NCBI RefSeq assembly: GCF_031599675.1
Contig: NZ_CP134223.1
Span: 2,728,001 to 2,792,000, forward strand
DNA from: Paenibacillus pedocola
Lineage (GTDB): Bacteria > Bacillota > Bacilli > Paenibacillales > Paenibacillaceae
Reading direction: 5' to 3'
DNA: 64,000 bases
Part shown: positions 17,655 to 25,587 of the stretch, in pieces
Layout of the letters: every line of letters starts with the position of its first letter
How positions within the stretch are numbered: the first letter of the stretch is position 1
Program-made: the position numbers and the translations under genes
Notes under the pieces: model-generated
Database searches by the model: none
Seen by the model: only the letters and a program-made list of their open reading frames with translations
What the model was told of the DNA's origin: nothing

Positions 17655-17704
17655 AGGCTGTTCCAAACTGCCATCACATGGCGATCAGGAACAGCCTATT
17701 TGTT
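17655..17704 (+). terminator. Terminator of the map-like gene
   Basis: Stem AGGCTGTTCC (17655-17664) / GGAACAGCCT (17688-17697) followed by ATTTGTTTT. Confidence 0.75.
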
Positions 17705-17835
17705 TTAGGGCAGGATGGTACGGAAGGGCGGGATTATGCAAAATATTCCCTGTTTTGTGATGCGTTTAACCGAATTGCCGGCTTTTTTACGCTAGTGTAA
17801 AACTGTTACGTTTAAACAAACGGGAGGGATTGGAT

Positions 17836-18156
17836 ATGGAGAGTTCGCCGCAGGTCAGTAATTCGTTTATGACGTTTATGAAGGAAGCGCCAGAGCAGCA
17901 GCAGGCCTGGATGGAAGCAGTTCACAAGCTGGATGCCGCAAGCAGGCTTGATCCCAAGACGGAAGAGATTGCCTATATTGCCGTCTTAGCTGCGGTTCGG
18001 CTGGAGAGCGGCTTGCCGTTTCATGTGAAGCATGCCAAACAGCTTGGGGCTACGCGGGATGAGATTATTAGTGCGGTACTGCTGGGTCTTCCGGCAGCGG
18101 GCAATGTGGTGGTGCAGGCGCTGCCGGCTGCTTTGCAGGCTTACGATTCAGAGTAA
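17836..18156 (+). CDS. Carboxymuconolactone decarboxylase family protein lacking the CxxC
   Basis: 106 aa all-helical AhpD/CMD-like protein. The family segment is present (GLPFHVKHAKQLGATRDEI), but the usual C-x-x-C pair is replaced by L-P-F-H context with no cysteine in the entire protein. It therefore cannot work as a thiol-disulfide peroxidase of the AhpD type. ATG 17836 follows GGGAGGG by 7 bases; the TTG at 17830 is too close. Function unknown. Confidence 0.8.
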   Translation: MESSPQVSNSFMTFMKEAPEQQQAWMEAVHKLDAASRLDPKTEEIAYIAVLAAVRLESGLPFHVKHAKQLGATRDEIISAVLLGLPAAGNVVVQALPAALQAYDSE

Positions 18157-18194
18157 TGAACATCTGTATTGCCGCAGGGGAAAGGAGGAGTCCG

Positions 18195-18290
18195 GTGAAG
18201 ATTGCCTTTATTCTTTTTGACGGGATGACATTTCTGGATTTCGCCGGTTTCTATGATGCAGTAGAGTGTACAAAGGAAAGGATGTCATGA
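18195..18290 (+). pseudogene. Truncated DJ-1/PfpI N-terminus
   Basis: GTG at 18195 with AAAGGAGGAG upstream opens a 31-codon frame beginning MKIAFILFDGMTFLDFAGFY. This is the first strand-helix unit of DJ-1/PfpI (ThiJ) proteins, where F-D-G-x-x-x-L-D is diagnostic. It stops at TGA 18288-18290, where a full protein would run near 200 aa. The rest of the gene is missing and the next gene starts 3 bp later, so a deletion junction lies around 18262-18275. Confidence 0.65.
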
Positions 18291-18293
18291 GGC

Positions 18294-19082
18294 GTGAGCG
18301 GAAAAAAAGCGGTGGAAATACATTTTCAGGAGTGGATTGAGAACCGGGAGCATTGGCCGCTGCTGGAGGGTTATATGCATGACAACAGCGGGCTGCCCGG
18401 ACCGCGGGCCAATCTGGAATTGGCTGCAGGCTTTGCACAGTATTTTGCGGATTCTAAGATATCGGATACAGCCTGGGCGCTGCTGTGTTCGTGGGTAGAT
18501 GCTCCTGGTGAATTTCTGGTGTTCTGTGCAGTTCAGGCCTGCGGAGCCCACTACGCTTCTGCAGATGACCAGCGCCGCCTCCTCGTAGAGAGTGTGCTTA
18601 AAGCGGCGATGAATGATGCGGGGTGGCGGGTACGCGAGGCGGCTGCAATCGGTCTGCAAAGCATCGGGGAGTCCGATTTCAGACTTTTGACTCCATTGCT
18701 TAACGGCTGGAGAGAAGACGCTAATCTACTGGAACAACGGGCCTTTGTCGCCGCACTTGCCCACCCGCCGCTGCTCAAAAACCGTGACCATGTGCTATAC
18801 GCTCTGGACCTGGCAGCCGGAATTACGGATGGTATCCTGCATGGAGCTGCGAAAGGATGCGATCCCGAGCATTTCCGGGTGTTGTCCAAAGGTCTGGAGT
18901 ACAGTCTCAGCCTCTTTGCGGCCGCTGCACCGGAAGAAGGCTTTGCCCTCTTGAGCAGGCTGGCGGAGAGCGGTGATGCCCGGATGATGAGGATTGTGAA
19001 GAGTAACCTTGGCAAAACAAGGCTTAGCAAAAAGTACCCTGATCGGGTTCGTGAGCTGATGGCAGGATTGACAACTGTTTAA
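18294..19082 (+). CDS. HEAT-like repeat protein
   Basis: 262 aa, helical, cytoplasmic. It contains tandem helical pairs such as AAMNDAGWRVREAAAIGLQSIG (about residues 102-123) typical of HEAT/DNA-alkylation-repeat scaffolds. It lacks the catalytic Asp/Trp pattern needed to call it an AlkC/AlkD glycosylase with confidence. The start is a GTG at 18294 with only a weak site; the gene may be translated by coupling from the truncated DJ-1 frame just upstream. Its last 15 bp contain the promoter of the next gene. Confidence 0.65.
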   Translation: MSGKKAVEIHFQEWIENREHWPLLEGYMHDNSGLPGPRANLELAAGFAQYFADSKISDTAWALLCSWVDAPGEFLVFCAVQACGAHYASADDQRRLLVESVLKAAMNDAGWRVREAAAIGLQSIGESDFRLLTPLLNGWREDANLLEQRAFVAALAHPPLLKNRDHVLYALDLAAGITDGILHGAAKGCDPEHFRVLSKGLEYSLSLFAAAAPEEGFALLSRLAESGDARMMRIVKSNLGKTRLSKKYPDRVRELMAGLTTV

Positions 19083-19103
19083 AATGTAACTATTATTGTT
19101 GCA
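19068..19103 (+). promoter_or_regulatory. Promoter and operator of the Rrf2-type gene
   Basis: TTGACA (19068-19073), 17-bp spacer, TATTAT (19091-19096). Overlapping the -10 is the imperfect palindrome TGTAAC-N7-GTTGCA (19085-19103). The same half-sites occur before the catE-like operon, so autorepression by the product is inferred. Confidence 0.7.
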
Positions 19104-19146
19104 TCTACAGCTTTTTTTGTCTGAAGGCTCCAAAGGAGAGATACCC

Positions 19147-19569
19147 ATGAATATCAGCACCCGGTTTGCGGTCGCTATTCATATTTTGACTTTAATCGAC
19201 AGTAATAAGGAAGGCAAGAGTACCTCTGAGTGGATTGCCGGCAGTGTGAATACCAATCCGGTCGTCATCCGCAGGCTGACAGGGATGCTTCACAAAGCGG
19301 GCCTGGTGGATGTCCGTCCTGGTGTGGCCGGAGCAAAGCTAACACGCAGTGCTGCGGAAATTACGCTGCTACAGATTTATAAAGCTGTTAATGCCGTGGA
19401 GGATGACAGCTTGTTTGCGGTGCATGACCATCCCAATCCTGAGTGTCCTGTAGGTAAGAATATTGCAGGTGCCATTGTACCGGTTTTCTCGCTGGCCCAG
19501 AAAGCAATGGAAAATGTACTGCAGGAAGTTACTCTGGATCAGATCGTGAACCAGATTCCAGTGGCCTAG
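19147..19569 (+). CDS. Rrf2 family transcriptional regulator (YwnA-like)
   Basis: 140 aa winged-helix repressor. HTH in residues 20-60 (TSEWIAGSVNTNPVVIRRLTGML is the recognition region). Only one cysteine, in HPNPECPVGKNI, so it lacks the three-Cys iron-sulfur cluster of IscR/NsrR and is closer to YwnA/CymR-like members. ATG 19147 has AAAGGAGAG upstream; the longer frame from 19096 starts inside the operator and is not used. The single Cys could be a thiol sensor, as in other redox-responsive members; this is inference. Confidence 0.9.
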   Translation: MNISTRFAVAIHILTLIDSNKEGKSTSEWIAGSVNTNPVVIRRLTGMLHKAGLVDVRPGVAGAKLTRSAAEITLLQIYKAVNAVEDDSLFAVHDHPNPECPVGKNIAGAIVPVFSLAQKAMENVLQEVTLDQIVNQIPVA

Positions 19570-19603
19570 GTAAGTAATAAAGGGTGTTCATTCCGAATTT
19601 AAG

Positions 19604-19890
19604 AAAGCTTTCAGCAGGATTTTATCTGATTTTAAGGTTTGGGGAGTATAGTTAAGGCCTCCACCCCCAGTGGATACATTTTTAGTCGGATCCTGCCGTG
19701 CCTCGGTAGGATCCTTTTGTTGTTCACCGCAAGCGGAAGTGCAGAAGTAATCCATTCAGGCATGCGGCAAAATTCAGGAAAACTTTATGTCCTTTTCATC
19801 CGCTTTTAAGCTTCGGGCGTTATAGTAATCACATGACCCCCCCCTTATAATAGACTTTGGCCCTGCCGGACGACGGTAGGGCTACTTTTT
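19604..19890 (+). ncRNA. Two tandem promoter-terminator modules (candidate small RNAs)
   Basis: Fills most of the 398-bp gap between genes. Module 1: TTTTATCTGATTTTAAGG, 10 bases, TATAGT (19647-19652), C-rich stretch, then hairpin GGATCCTGCCG / CGGTAGGATCC (19688-19714) and TTTT. Module 2, offset 174 bp: TTTCATCCGCTTTTAAGC, 10 bases, TATAGT (19821-19826), C-rich stretch, then hairpin GCCCTGCCG / CGGTAGGGC (19860-19882) and TTTTTT. Each would give a transcript of about 50-60 nt with no ORF. The upstream T-rich repeats look like response-regulator boxes replacing a -35. Confidence 0.5.
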
Positions 19891-19976
19891 TGCCATTCGA
19901 GCAGCTCCTTTACACAATATTCCAGTTAAATTAGACTTACACTTGGGACTATATGTTGTTATAAGGAGTGACTGTT

Positions 19977-20528
19977 TTGTTTTTATATGGTAACGGAGAA
20001 GTAAATGTCAGAAGTTTAGAGGCGGAGGATGCGGAGCTGCTGGTTAACTGGCTGTCAGATCCCTCCGTGCTGGAGTATTACGAAGGACGCGACCGACCGC
20101 ATGACATGGATAGGGTACAGGAGCATTTTTATGGTGAAGACACAGAAGAAATAGGACGGGGCATTGTCCGGTACAATTCGCAGGATATCGGTTACGTCCA
20201 GTATTATCCGTTAGGTGACGCGGAGAGGGGGATTTATGGATATTCGGGATTTGCCGGCAGCATCTACGGTATGGACCAGTTTATCGGCGACCCTTTCTTT
20301 TGGAACCGGGGGATCGGATCGCAGCTGGTCAAAGAGACGGTACAGTACCTGATTGAGGTAAAGCAAGCCGGTAAAATTGTCATGGACCCGCAATGCTGGA
20401 ATCAGCGGGCGCTGCATGTGTACGAGAAAAATGGTTTTATACGGAAACAACGGCTTCTAAGACATGAATGGCATGAAGGTGAACTAAGGGACTGTTGGCT
20501 GGTCGAACATGCAGGAAAAGGGGAATAG
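19977..20528 (+). CDS. GNAT acetyltransferase, AAC(6')-like
   Basis: 183 aa from the TTG at 19977, which has AAGGAG eight bases upstream; the GTG at 19968 overlaps that site. Acetyl-CoA loop FFWNRGIGSQLVKETVQYL and the end-segment DPQCWNQRALHVYEKNGF match aminoglycoside 6'-N-acetyltransferases and related GNATs; GMDQFIGD is the characteristic strand before the loop. Substrate not proven; homologues in soil Bacillales are often chromosomal with unknown activity. Confidence 0.85.
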   Translation: MFLYGNGEVNVRSLEAEDAELLVNWLSDPSVLEYYEGRDRPHDMDRVQEHFYGEDTEEIGRGIVRYNSQDIGYVQYYPLGDAERGIYGYSGFAGSIYGMDQFIGDPFFWNRGIGSQLVKETVQYLIEVKQAGKIVMDPQCWNQRALHVYEKNGFIRKQRLLRHEWHEGELRDCWLVEHAGKGE

Positions 20529-20531
20529 GGG

Positions 20532-20966
20532 ATGCAGAAGAAAACAAATCAAATAACTATGCTGGCGTCGAGCTTGATTCTGGGCTTGTCACTTATCATT
20601 GGCTGTCTGATTCTTGGCAATGAAAGAGCCTCAAGCACGGAGAAGGAGATAGAAGCGCAGATTGCCCAGACCGAGACGGAGGCTAAGACACAGGCTGCAT
20701 TGATGGAGCAGGCCCGGTCAAAGGATAAAGCGGTAATGACGCTTCAAGAAACGGCACAATTCCTGAATATGCAGGAGGCTCAGGTGCTGAACATCATCAA
20801 AGCAGAGAATGCGATCTTAAGCAACAACGGAGTATTTACGGGTGTCCGTCTGCCTTATTTTAAAATAGACGCAGAGTTTAAGTTCACCAAGACCGCAGTC
20901 CTGGAGTGGATTCAGGCTGTAACGGCCGAGAACCGGATCTATAGCGGAGACAGAATTATTAAATGA
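20532..20966 (+). CDS. Membrane-anchored protein with excisionase-like HTH domain
   Basis: 144 aa, three parts. Residues 8-30 form one transmembrane helix (LASSLILGLSLIIGCLIL). Residues 33-66 are a charged coiled coil rich in E, Q and K. Residues 68-135 match the shape of an excisionase/MerR-type winged helix: MTLQETAQFLNMQEAQVLNI, then PYFKIDAEFKFTKTAVLEWI, as in HTH_17 domains. The gene starts 3 bp after the GNAT stop, so both are cotranscribed. By charge the N-terminus is inside or the HTH domain is outside; either way a DNA-binding type domain on a membrane tether is unusual. Confidence 0.7.
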   Translation: MQKKTNQITMLASSLILGLSLIIGCLILGNERASSTEKEIEAQIAQTETEAKTQAALMEQARSKDKAVMTLQETAQFLNMQEAQVLNIIKAENAILSNNGVFTGVRLPYFKIDAEFKFTKTAVLEWIQAVTAENRIYSGDRIIK

Positions 20967-21021
20967 ATTGGTTAAGAGAGTGATTGCTAATGTGAACCCC
21001 TGGCATTGATTGCGAAAGTAA

Positions 21022-21050
21022 TTGACAAACTTTTAAACTGCTACTATACT
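21022..21050 (+). promoter_or_regulatory. Sigma-A promoter of the catE-like operon
   Basis: TTGACA (21022-21027), 17-bp spacer, TATACT (21045-21050): near consensus. Transcription would begin about 21057. Confidence 0.8.
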
Positions 21051-21064
21051 AAAGTTAGTTAAGG

Positions 21065-21083
21065 TGTAACGGTAACAGTTACA
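21065..21083. promoter_or_regulatory. Operator shared with the Rrf2-type gene
   Basis: TGTAACGGTAACAGTTACA: perfect 6-bp arms TGTAAC / GTTACA around 7 bp. It sits just after the transcription start of the catE-like operon, a repressor position. Same spacing and half-sites as the site at 19085-19103. Confidence 0.75.
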
Positions 21084-21168
21084 AGTGAATGTTATTAGTA
21101 GCAGATGTTAAAACTAAGCCGCGATAACCGGGTTGATCGGAAGCGGCATACCTTCAGGAGGGGTTTAT

Positions 21169-22041
21169 ATGACAGCAACAGCGACTTTGCATGAGGATGT
21201 GCAAATTGGTCTTGTACAGATTAGAGTAAGCAATTTGGAGCGTTCACTCGCTTTTTATCAGAATGTGGTCGGATTTAAGGTGTTGCGCACGCAAGGACGC
21301 GTAGCGGAATTGACGGCAGACGGCCAGCAGGTGCTGCTCGTTTTACGGGAAATTGAGCATGCCCGGATGCAAACCCGTAAGGGAGCGGGGTTGTATCACT
21401 TTGCGATTCTCGTGCCGGACCGCCCGAGCCTGGGCCTGGTGCTGCGAAACCTGATCGACTCAGAGATTGAGGTCGGCCAGGGAGACCATCTTGTGAGTGA
21501 AGCACTCTATATTCAGGACCCCGATAATAACGGGATTGAGCTGTACCGCGACCGTCCGCGCGACTCATGGAAACGTGATGCTGAAGGAGACTATATCATG
21601 ACTACCGACCCGGTAGATGTGGATGGTTTGCTGGCTGCTTCTGAAGGCTTAACCTGGAACGGCCTGCCTGCAGGCACCGTGATCGGGCATGTTCATTTTC
21701 ATGTGGGTGATCTTGCCCAGGCCAAGAAATTTTATGTTGATGCGCTCGGCTTTGAGCCTACCACCCATTACGGGAATTCAGCACTGTTCATCTCCGCCGG
21801 CGGCTATCATCACCATATGGGGCTGAACATCTGGGCTGGTCAAGGCGCGCCTGCAACACCGGATAATGCACCGGGAATTGATTATTTCACCCTGCAGCTG
21901 CCGGATGGCCGGGAGGTTGCTGATGTGGCAGAACGGGTACGCAAGGCGGGGTATTCTGTGGCGGAAACAGCGGACGGAGTCACGCTTACAGATCCCTGGA
22001 ACATCGGCATTAAGCTGATCACGATCCCGCAGAATAACTAA
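21169..22041 (+). CDS. catE: CatE-like VOC dioxygenase (catechol-2,3-dioxygenase family)
   Basis: 290 aa, two VOC modules: residues 8-130 (LVQIRVSNLERSLAFYQNVV... DPDNNGIELY) and 160-285 (IGHVHFHVGDLAQAKKFY... HHHMGLNIWAG). Overall layout, length and motifs match Bacillus CatE, which opens catechol rings using one Fe(II). Candidate metal ligands are the His of GHVHFHV and of YHHHMGLNIW in the second module; the usual final Glu position reads K (GIKLI), so the exact site should be confirmed by structure. ATG 21169 follows GGAGGGG; an upstream start is not used. First gene of a two-gene operon. Confidence 0.9.
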   Translation: MTATATLHEDVQIGLVQIRVSNLERSLAFYQNVVGFKVLRTQGRVAELTADGQQVLLVLREIEHARMQTRKGAGLYHFAILVPDRPSLGLVLRNLIDSEIEVGQGDHLVSEALYIQDPDNNGIELYRDRPRDSWKRDAEGDYIMTTDPVDVDGLLAASEGLTWNGLPAGTVIGHVHFHVGDLAQAKKFYVDALGFEPTTHYGNSALFISAGGYHHHMGLNIWAGQGAPATPDNAPGIDYFTLQLPDGREVADVAERVRKAGYSVAETADGVTLTDPWNIGIKLITIPQNN

Positions 22042-22076
22042 CTATCGGTTTATTTAACTTTTAGGAGGGGCGTATC

Positions 22077-22712
22077 ATGAAGATCGCAGTCATTGGAGCA
22101 AGCGGCAAAGCCGGAAGCGAAATCGTAAAGGAAGCGCTGAGCAGAGGTCATGAAGTAACAGCTATTGTGCGGGATGCCGCAAAGGCAGCGGAGAGTGGAG
22201 CGGCTGTGCTTGAAAAGGATGTTTTGGCTTTGACGGCAGAAGATTTAAAAGGATTTGAGGCCGTTGTTAATGCCTTCGGTGCACCGTTTGGGCAGGAGCA
22301 TCTGCATGTAGAAGCCGGCAATGTGCTGATCGGGGCGCTAAAGGATAACCCGGATACGCGGCTAATCGTAGTCGGCGGAGCCGGAAGCCTGTTCGTGGAC
22401 GAAGCCAAAACCATCAAGGTTGTAGAGACGCCTGGCTTCCCTGATTTTGTTAAGCCTACGGCGCTGAATCAGGGTAAAAATCTGGAGATTCTGCAGGGGA
22501 CGGAAGGACTGAACTGGACCTTTGTCAGCCCGTCGGCTAATTTTGCCGTTGGCACAAGAACAGGATCATACACTAAGGGCAAGGATAATCTGCTGGTCAA
22601 TTCCAAAGGCGAAAGCTATGTCAGTTACGCCGACTATGCCATCGCTATTGTCGATGAGATTGAACAGCCGCAGCATATGCGTGAACGTTTTACAGTGGTT
22701 TCAGAATCCTGA
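22077..22712 (+). CDS. NAD(P)H-binding oxidoreductase (YwnB-like)
   Basis: 211 aa atypical short-chain reductase of the NmrA/YwnB type: GASGKAGSEIVKEAL near the N-terminus binds NAD(P); VVGGAGSLFVD and NWTFVSPSANF are family-typical. It lacks the SDR Tyr-x-x-x-Lys. It follows the catE-like gene by 35 bp with its own AGGAGGGG site, so it shares the operator at 21065. In Bacillus subtilis ywnB adjoins ywnA (Rrf2 type), which supports the regulator link proposed here. Probably acts in quinone or electrophile stress (inference). Confidence 0.88.
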   Translation: MKIAVIGASGKAGSEIVKEALSRGHEVTAIVRDAAKAAESGAAVLEKDVLALTAEDLKGFEAVVNAFGAPFGQEHLHVEAGNVLIGALKDNPDTRLIVVGGAGSLFVDEAKTIKVVETPGFPDFVKPTALNQGKNLEILQGTEGLNWTFVSPSANFAVGTRTGSYTKGKDNLLVNSKGESYVSYADYAIAIVDEIEQPQHMRERFTVVSES

Positions 22713-22745
22713 TCCCAGCACGTTTATTTATACACTCCGTAATAG

Positions 22746-22784
22746 AGGGGGCAATGCCGGATGATACGGCTTGTCTCCTTTTGT
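22746..22784 (+). terminator. Terminator of the catE-like operon
   Basis: Hairpin GGGGGCAATGCCG / CGGCTTGTCTCC with loop GATGATA, followed by TTTTG. A TTGCCG-18-TATAAT promoter for the next gene lies at 22832-22861. Confidence 0.6.
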
Positions 22785-22894
22785 TCTTTGTTCATGGAGA
22801 TGATAGGCCTGGTAAACGTTTTGCTCTTCTTTTGCCGCAGCAGCGGGGTTTAGGATATAATAATAGAAAAAAATTGGATTGGAGTTGATGCAGC

Positions 22895-24922
22895 TTGGAG
22901 ACTTTTCTTGCCGTGCTTTTACTGCTCGGGCTTATTGCGGCATCAAATATTGTGAACCGGTTTATTCCGTTTGTGCCGATTCCCCTGATCCAGATCGGGC
23001 TGGGTGTAATTGCCGCAATGGTCCCGACAGGAATACATATGTCCTTTGAACCTGAACTGTTTTTCGTCTTATTTATTGCACCGTTATTGTTTAATGACGG
23101 CAAACGGACACCGCGCGATGAGCTATGGAATCTGCGGGCGCCCATTCTGCTGCTGGCTCTGGGGCTGGTCTTCGTAACGGTATTTGTGGCCGGATATGCC
23201 ATCCACTGGATGATCCCAGCGATTCCACTGGCGGCATCGTTTGCACTGGCGGCAATTCTCTCGCCTACCGATGCTGTTGCGGTCAGTTCGCTGGCGGGAA
23301 GGGTGCATCTGCCGGGCAGTATTCACCGGATACTGGAGGGCGAATCGCTGATGAATGACGCTTCCGGTCTGGTCGCCTTTAAATTTGCCATTGCCGCTGC
23401 GGTTACCGGAGTCTTCTCATTGCCCAAAGCAGCACTGAGCTTCGTCCTAATTGCCGCGGGGGGCTTGCTGCTCGGGGCACTGCTGTCCTTTCTGCTGATC
23501 CGGTTAAGCGTATTTCTGCGCAGGTTCGGCATGGAGGACGTCACCATGCACGTGCTGCTGCAGATCCTTACACCGTTCATCATCTATCTGATCAGTGAGG
23601 AGATCGGAGTATCCGGCATCCTGGCGGTCGTAGCCGGGGGTGTAGTCAATGCGATCGAAAAGGACCGTGCCGTCTCGCCGCAGTATAAGCTGCAGTTAGT
23701 GTCGGCCAGCACCTGGTCGGTGCTGCTGTTTATCCTCAACGGGATGGTATTCCTTATTCTCGGGGTGTCGGTTCCGGATGTCGTAGAGGTCATTTACCAT
23801 GATCAAAGTCTTAATAACTTTATGGTAGCCGGCTATGTTCTGGTCATTACGATGCTGCTTATAGTGCTGCGCTTTCTCTGGATATACCTCTATTCAATCT
23901 TCGAAAGCCGCCGGCTGAAGGTGGTGCGGTCGCCGCTTAAATCACAGCTGATTACCTCCATTTCTGGTGTACGGGGAGCCGTTACATTAGCCGGAGCCTT
24001 TTCTATTCCTCTGACTTTGGGAGACGGTTCACTATTTCCCCAGCGTGATCTGATTATCGCGATTGCGGCAGGCGTTATCCTGATGTCGCTGCTGATTGCC
24101 AGTGTCCTGTTACCGCTTTTGGCAGAGGAAGAGGAGACTGCAGCTGTAGTTCTGAAGGAAGGCACGGGGAATCCGGAGCTGGCCGCAAGATCAGTAGTGA
24201 TTGATGCGGGCATGACTATGCTCCGGAGCCTCGTCAGCGAGACGGGCACGGGCTCGGCACAGCCTGCTTTGCTTGAATTCACCGACAAAATCGACCGCCT
24301 CTGCGGTCTCAAAACCGAAAATGATCCTAAAGCGGAGCAGTTCCGCCGCTTAGGGATTGAAGCCCGGCTGAACGGCCTGGAGGCGGAGCGGACGGAACTG
24401 CGGCGGATGACGGAGAACGGCATGCTGCCGGCACCCGTCGCGGTGAAGATGGAAGAACTGCTGGATCATAAGGAGGCCGTCCTTTGCCGGCGGTTCGATA
24501 CGCAGGTGAAATTCTCATTGACTGAGATTCAGCGTCTTCTCTCCGGGATATTCACCGGGCGGCTCAGCGGCAGTGAAGGCCGCCAGGCGATACAGAATGC
24601 GGAAGAGGCCCGAAAGGCTAAAATCGCGATGTGCCAGGCAGCGGTCACGGCTGTGAGCAGCGGGATCAATGAGACAAACCGCGAAGCTGCACAGCTGGTA
24701 ATTGACAAATATGAGAAGATGGAGTCACGGCTTGAGCAAGGAGACGGATGGAGCAAAGAAGGAGTGATCGACGATCAGAATTTTGAGCTTAAGCTGAAGG
24801 CGATCCAGGAGCAGCGGGATACGGTACAGCAAATGTACCAGAACGGTGCGATCAATCTTAAAATCGCCGGCAAGCTGCGCCGGTTCGTCGACCAATTAGA
24901 GACATCAATCTGGGAGGATTAA
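22895..24922 (+). CDS. Na+/H+ antiporter (CPA1, NhaP type)
   Basis: Exchanges Na+ (or K+) for protons at the cell membrane. 675 aa: about 12 membrane segments in residues 1-410, then a 260-aa cytosolic regulatory tail that is helical and charged. Core motifs: LFNDGKRTPRDEL, ILSPTDAVAVSSLAG (the ion-binding TDAV), MNDASGLVAFKFA (ND pair), and SGVRGAVTLAGAFSIP. TTG start at 22895 follows GGAGTTGATG; the in-frame alternatives are worse. It overlaps nothing, and the next gene follows by 2 bp. Confidence 0.92.
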   Translation: METFLAVLLLLGLIAASNIVNRFIPFVPIPLIQIGLGVIAAMVPTGIHMSFEPELFFVLFIAPLLFNDGKRTPRDELWNLRAPILLLALGLVFVTVFVAGYAIHWMIPAIPLAASFALAAILSPTDAVAVSSLAGRVHLPGSIHRILEGESLMNDASGLVAFKFAIAAAVTGVFSLPKAALSFVLIAAGGLLLGALLSFLLIRLSVFLRRFGMEDVTMHVLLQILTPFIIYLISEEIGVSGILAVVAGGVVNAIEKDRAVSPQYKLQLVSASTWSVLLFILNGMVFLILGVSVPDVVEVIYHDQSLNNFMVAGYVLVITMLLIVLRFLWIYLYSIFESRRLKVVRSPLKSQLITSISGVRGAVTLAGAFSIPLTLGDGSLFPQRDLIIAIAAGVILMSLLIASVLLPLLAEEEETAAVVLKEGTGNPELAARSVVIDAGMTMLRSLVSETGTGSAQPALLEFTDKIDRLCGLKTENDPKAEQFRRLGIEARLNGLEAERTELRRMTENGMLPAPVAVKMEELLDHKEAVLCRRFDTQVKFSLTEIQRLLSGIFTGRLSGSEGRQAIQNAEEARKAKIAMCQAAVTAVSSGINETNREAAQLVIDKYEKMESRLEQGDGWSKEGVIDDQNFELKLKAIQEQRDTVQQMYQNGAINLKIAGKLRRFVDQLETSIWED

Positions 24923-24924
24923 TT

Positions 24925-25452
24925 ATGGGGGAAATCATTGCTGGCGGGCTGTCTTTTGAGGAGATCAAGGAAGAACATCTGGCTGAGGTGCTGGATATTT
25001 ATAATTATTATGTGTTGAATACAACGGTTTCTTTCCATACCGAACCACAGACCTTGCCGGAAATGCGCAATTCCGTGCTAAGCGGCGACCCTCGGTTCAA
25101 ATCCTATGCCATCCTGCAGGATGGCAGTTTGGAGGGTTATGTTCTTATAACCAGACATAAAAATAAGCAGGCGTATGACACCTCCGGTGAAATCAGTGTG
25201 TACCTGAAGCCGGGCAGCGGCGGGCGGGGACTCGGCGGACAAGCGCTGCGGTTTATTGAAGAGCGCGCTGCCGAGCTTAAGTTCCATGTACTGGTCGCTA
25301 CGGTGTGTGCGGATAATGAGCCAAGCCGCCGCTTATTTACCAGACACGGTTATGAGCAGAGCGCGCTGTTCAAGGAAATCGGCCACAAATTCGGACAGTG
25401 GCTGGATATTGCCAGCTATCAGAAGATTATCGGCCAAACGTCCTCCAGCTAG
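24925..25452 (+). CDS. GNAT acetyltransferase (phosphinothricin acetyltransferase-like)
   Basis: 175 aa. Starts LSFEEIKEEHLAEVLDIYNYYVLNTTVSFHTEP, the PAT-type N-terminus; acetyl-CoA loop GSGGRGLGGQALRFIEE; tail VCADNEPSRRLFTRHGYEQ, then KFGQWLDIASYQ. Homologues acetylate methionine sulfoximine or phosphinothricin. RBS GGGAGGA is inside the antiporter end, so it is an operon partner of the antiporter by position; no functional link is established. Confidence 0.88.
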   Translation: MGEIIAGGLSFEEIKEEHLAEVLDIYNYYVLNTTVSFHTEPQTLPEMRNSVLSGDPRFKSYAILQDGSLEGYVLITRHKNKQAYDTSGEISVYLKPGSGGRGLGGQALRFIEERAAELKFHVLVATVCADNEPSRRLFTRHGYEQSALFKEIGHKFGQWLDIASYQKIIGQTSSS

Positions 25453-25481
25453 AAGCTGCCGATAAGAAGCAGCAGAGTATA

Positions 25482-25534
25482 GCAAAGTCCGTCCGCCGCA
25501 AGGATGAAATTCCTTGCCGGCGGGCGGACTTTGC
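25482..25534. terminator. Long hairpin between convergent genes
   Basis: Stem GCAAAGTCCGTCCGCCGCAAGGA... against its near-complement ending GGCGGGCGGACTTTGC, with loop TGAAAT. More than 20 bp paired; there is no clear T run, but it sits between convergent genes and probably ends both. Confidence 0.55.
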
Positions 25535-25587
25535 TGTGTTATCGGCCTGATTTATCTGACCTATGTAGGCTGTATGGTTTCGAATGC

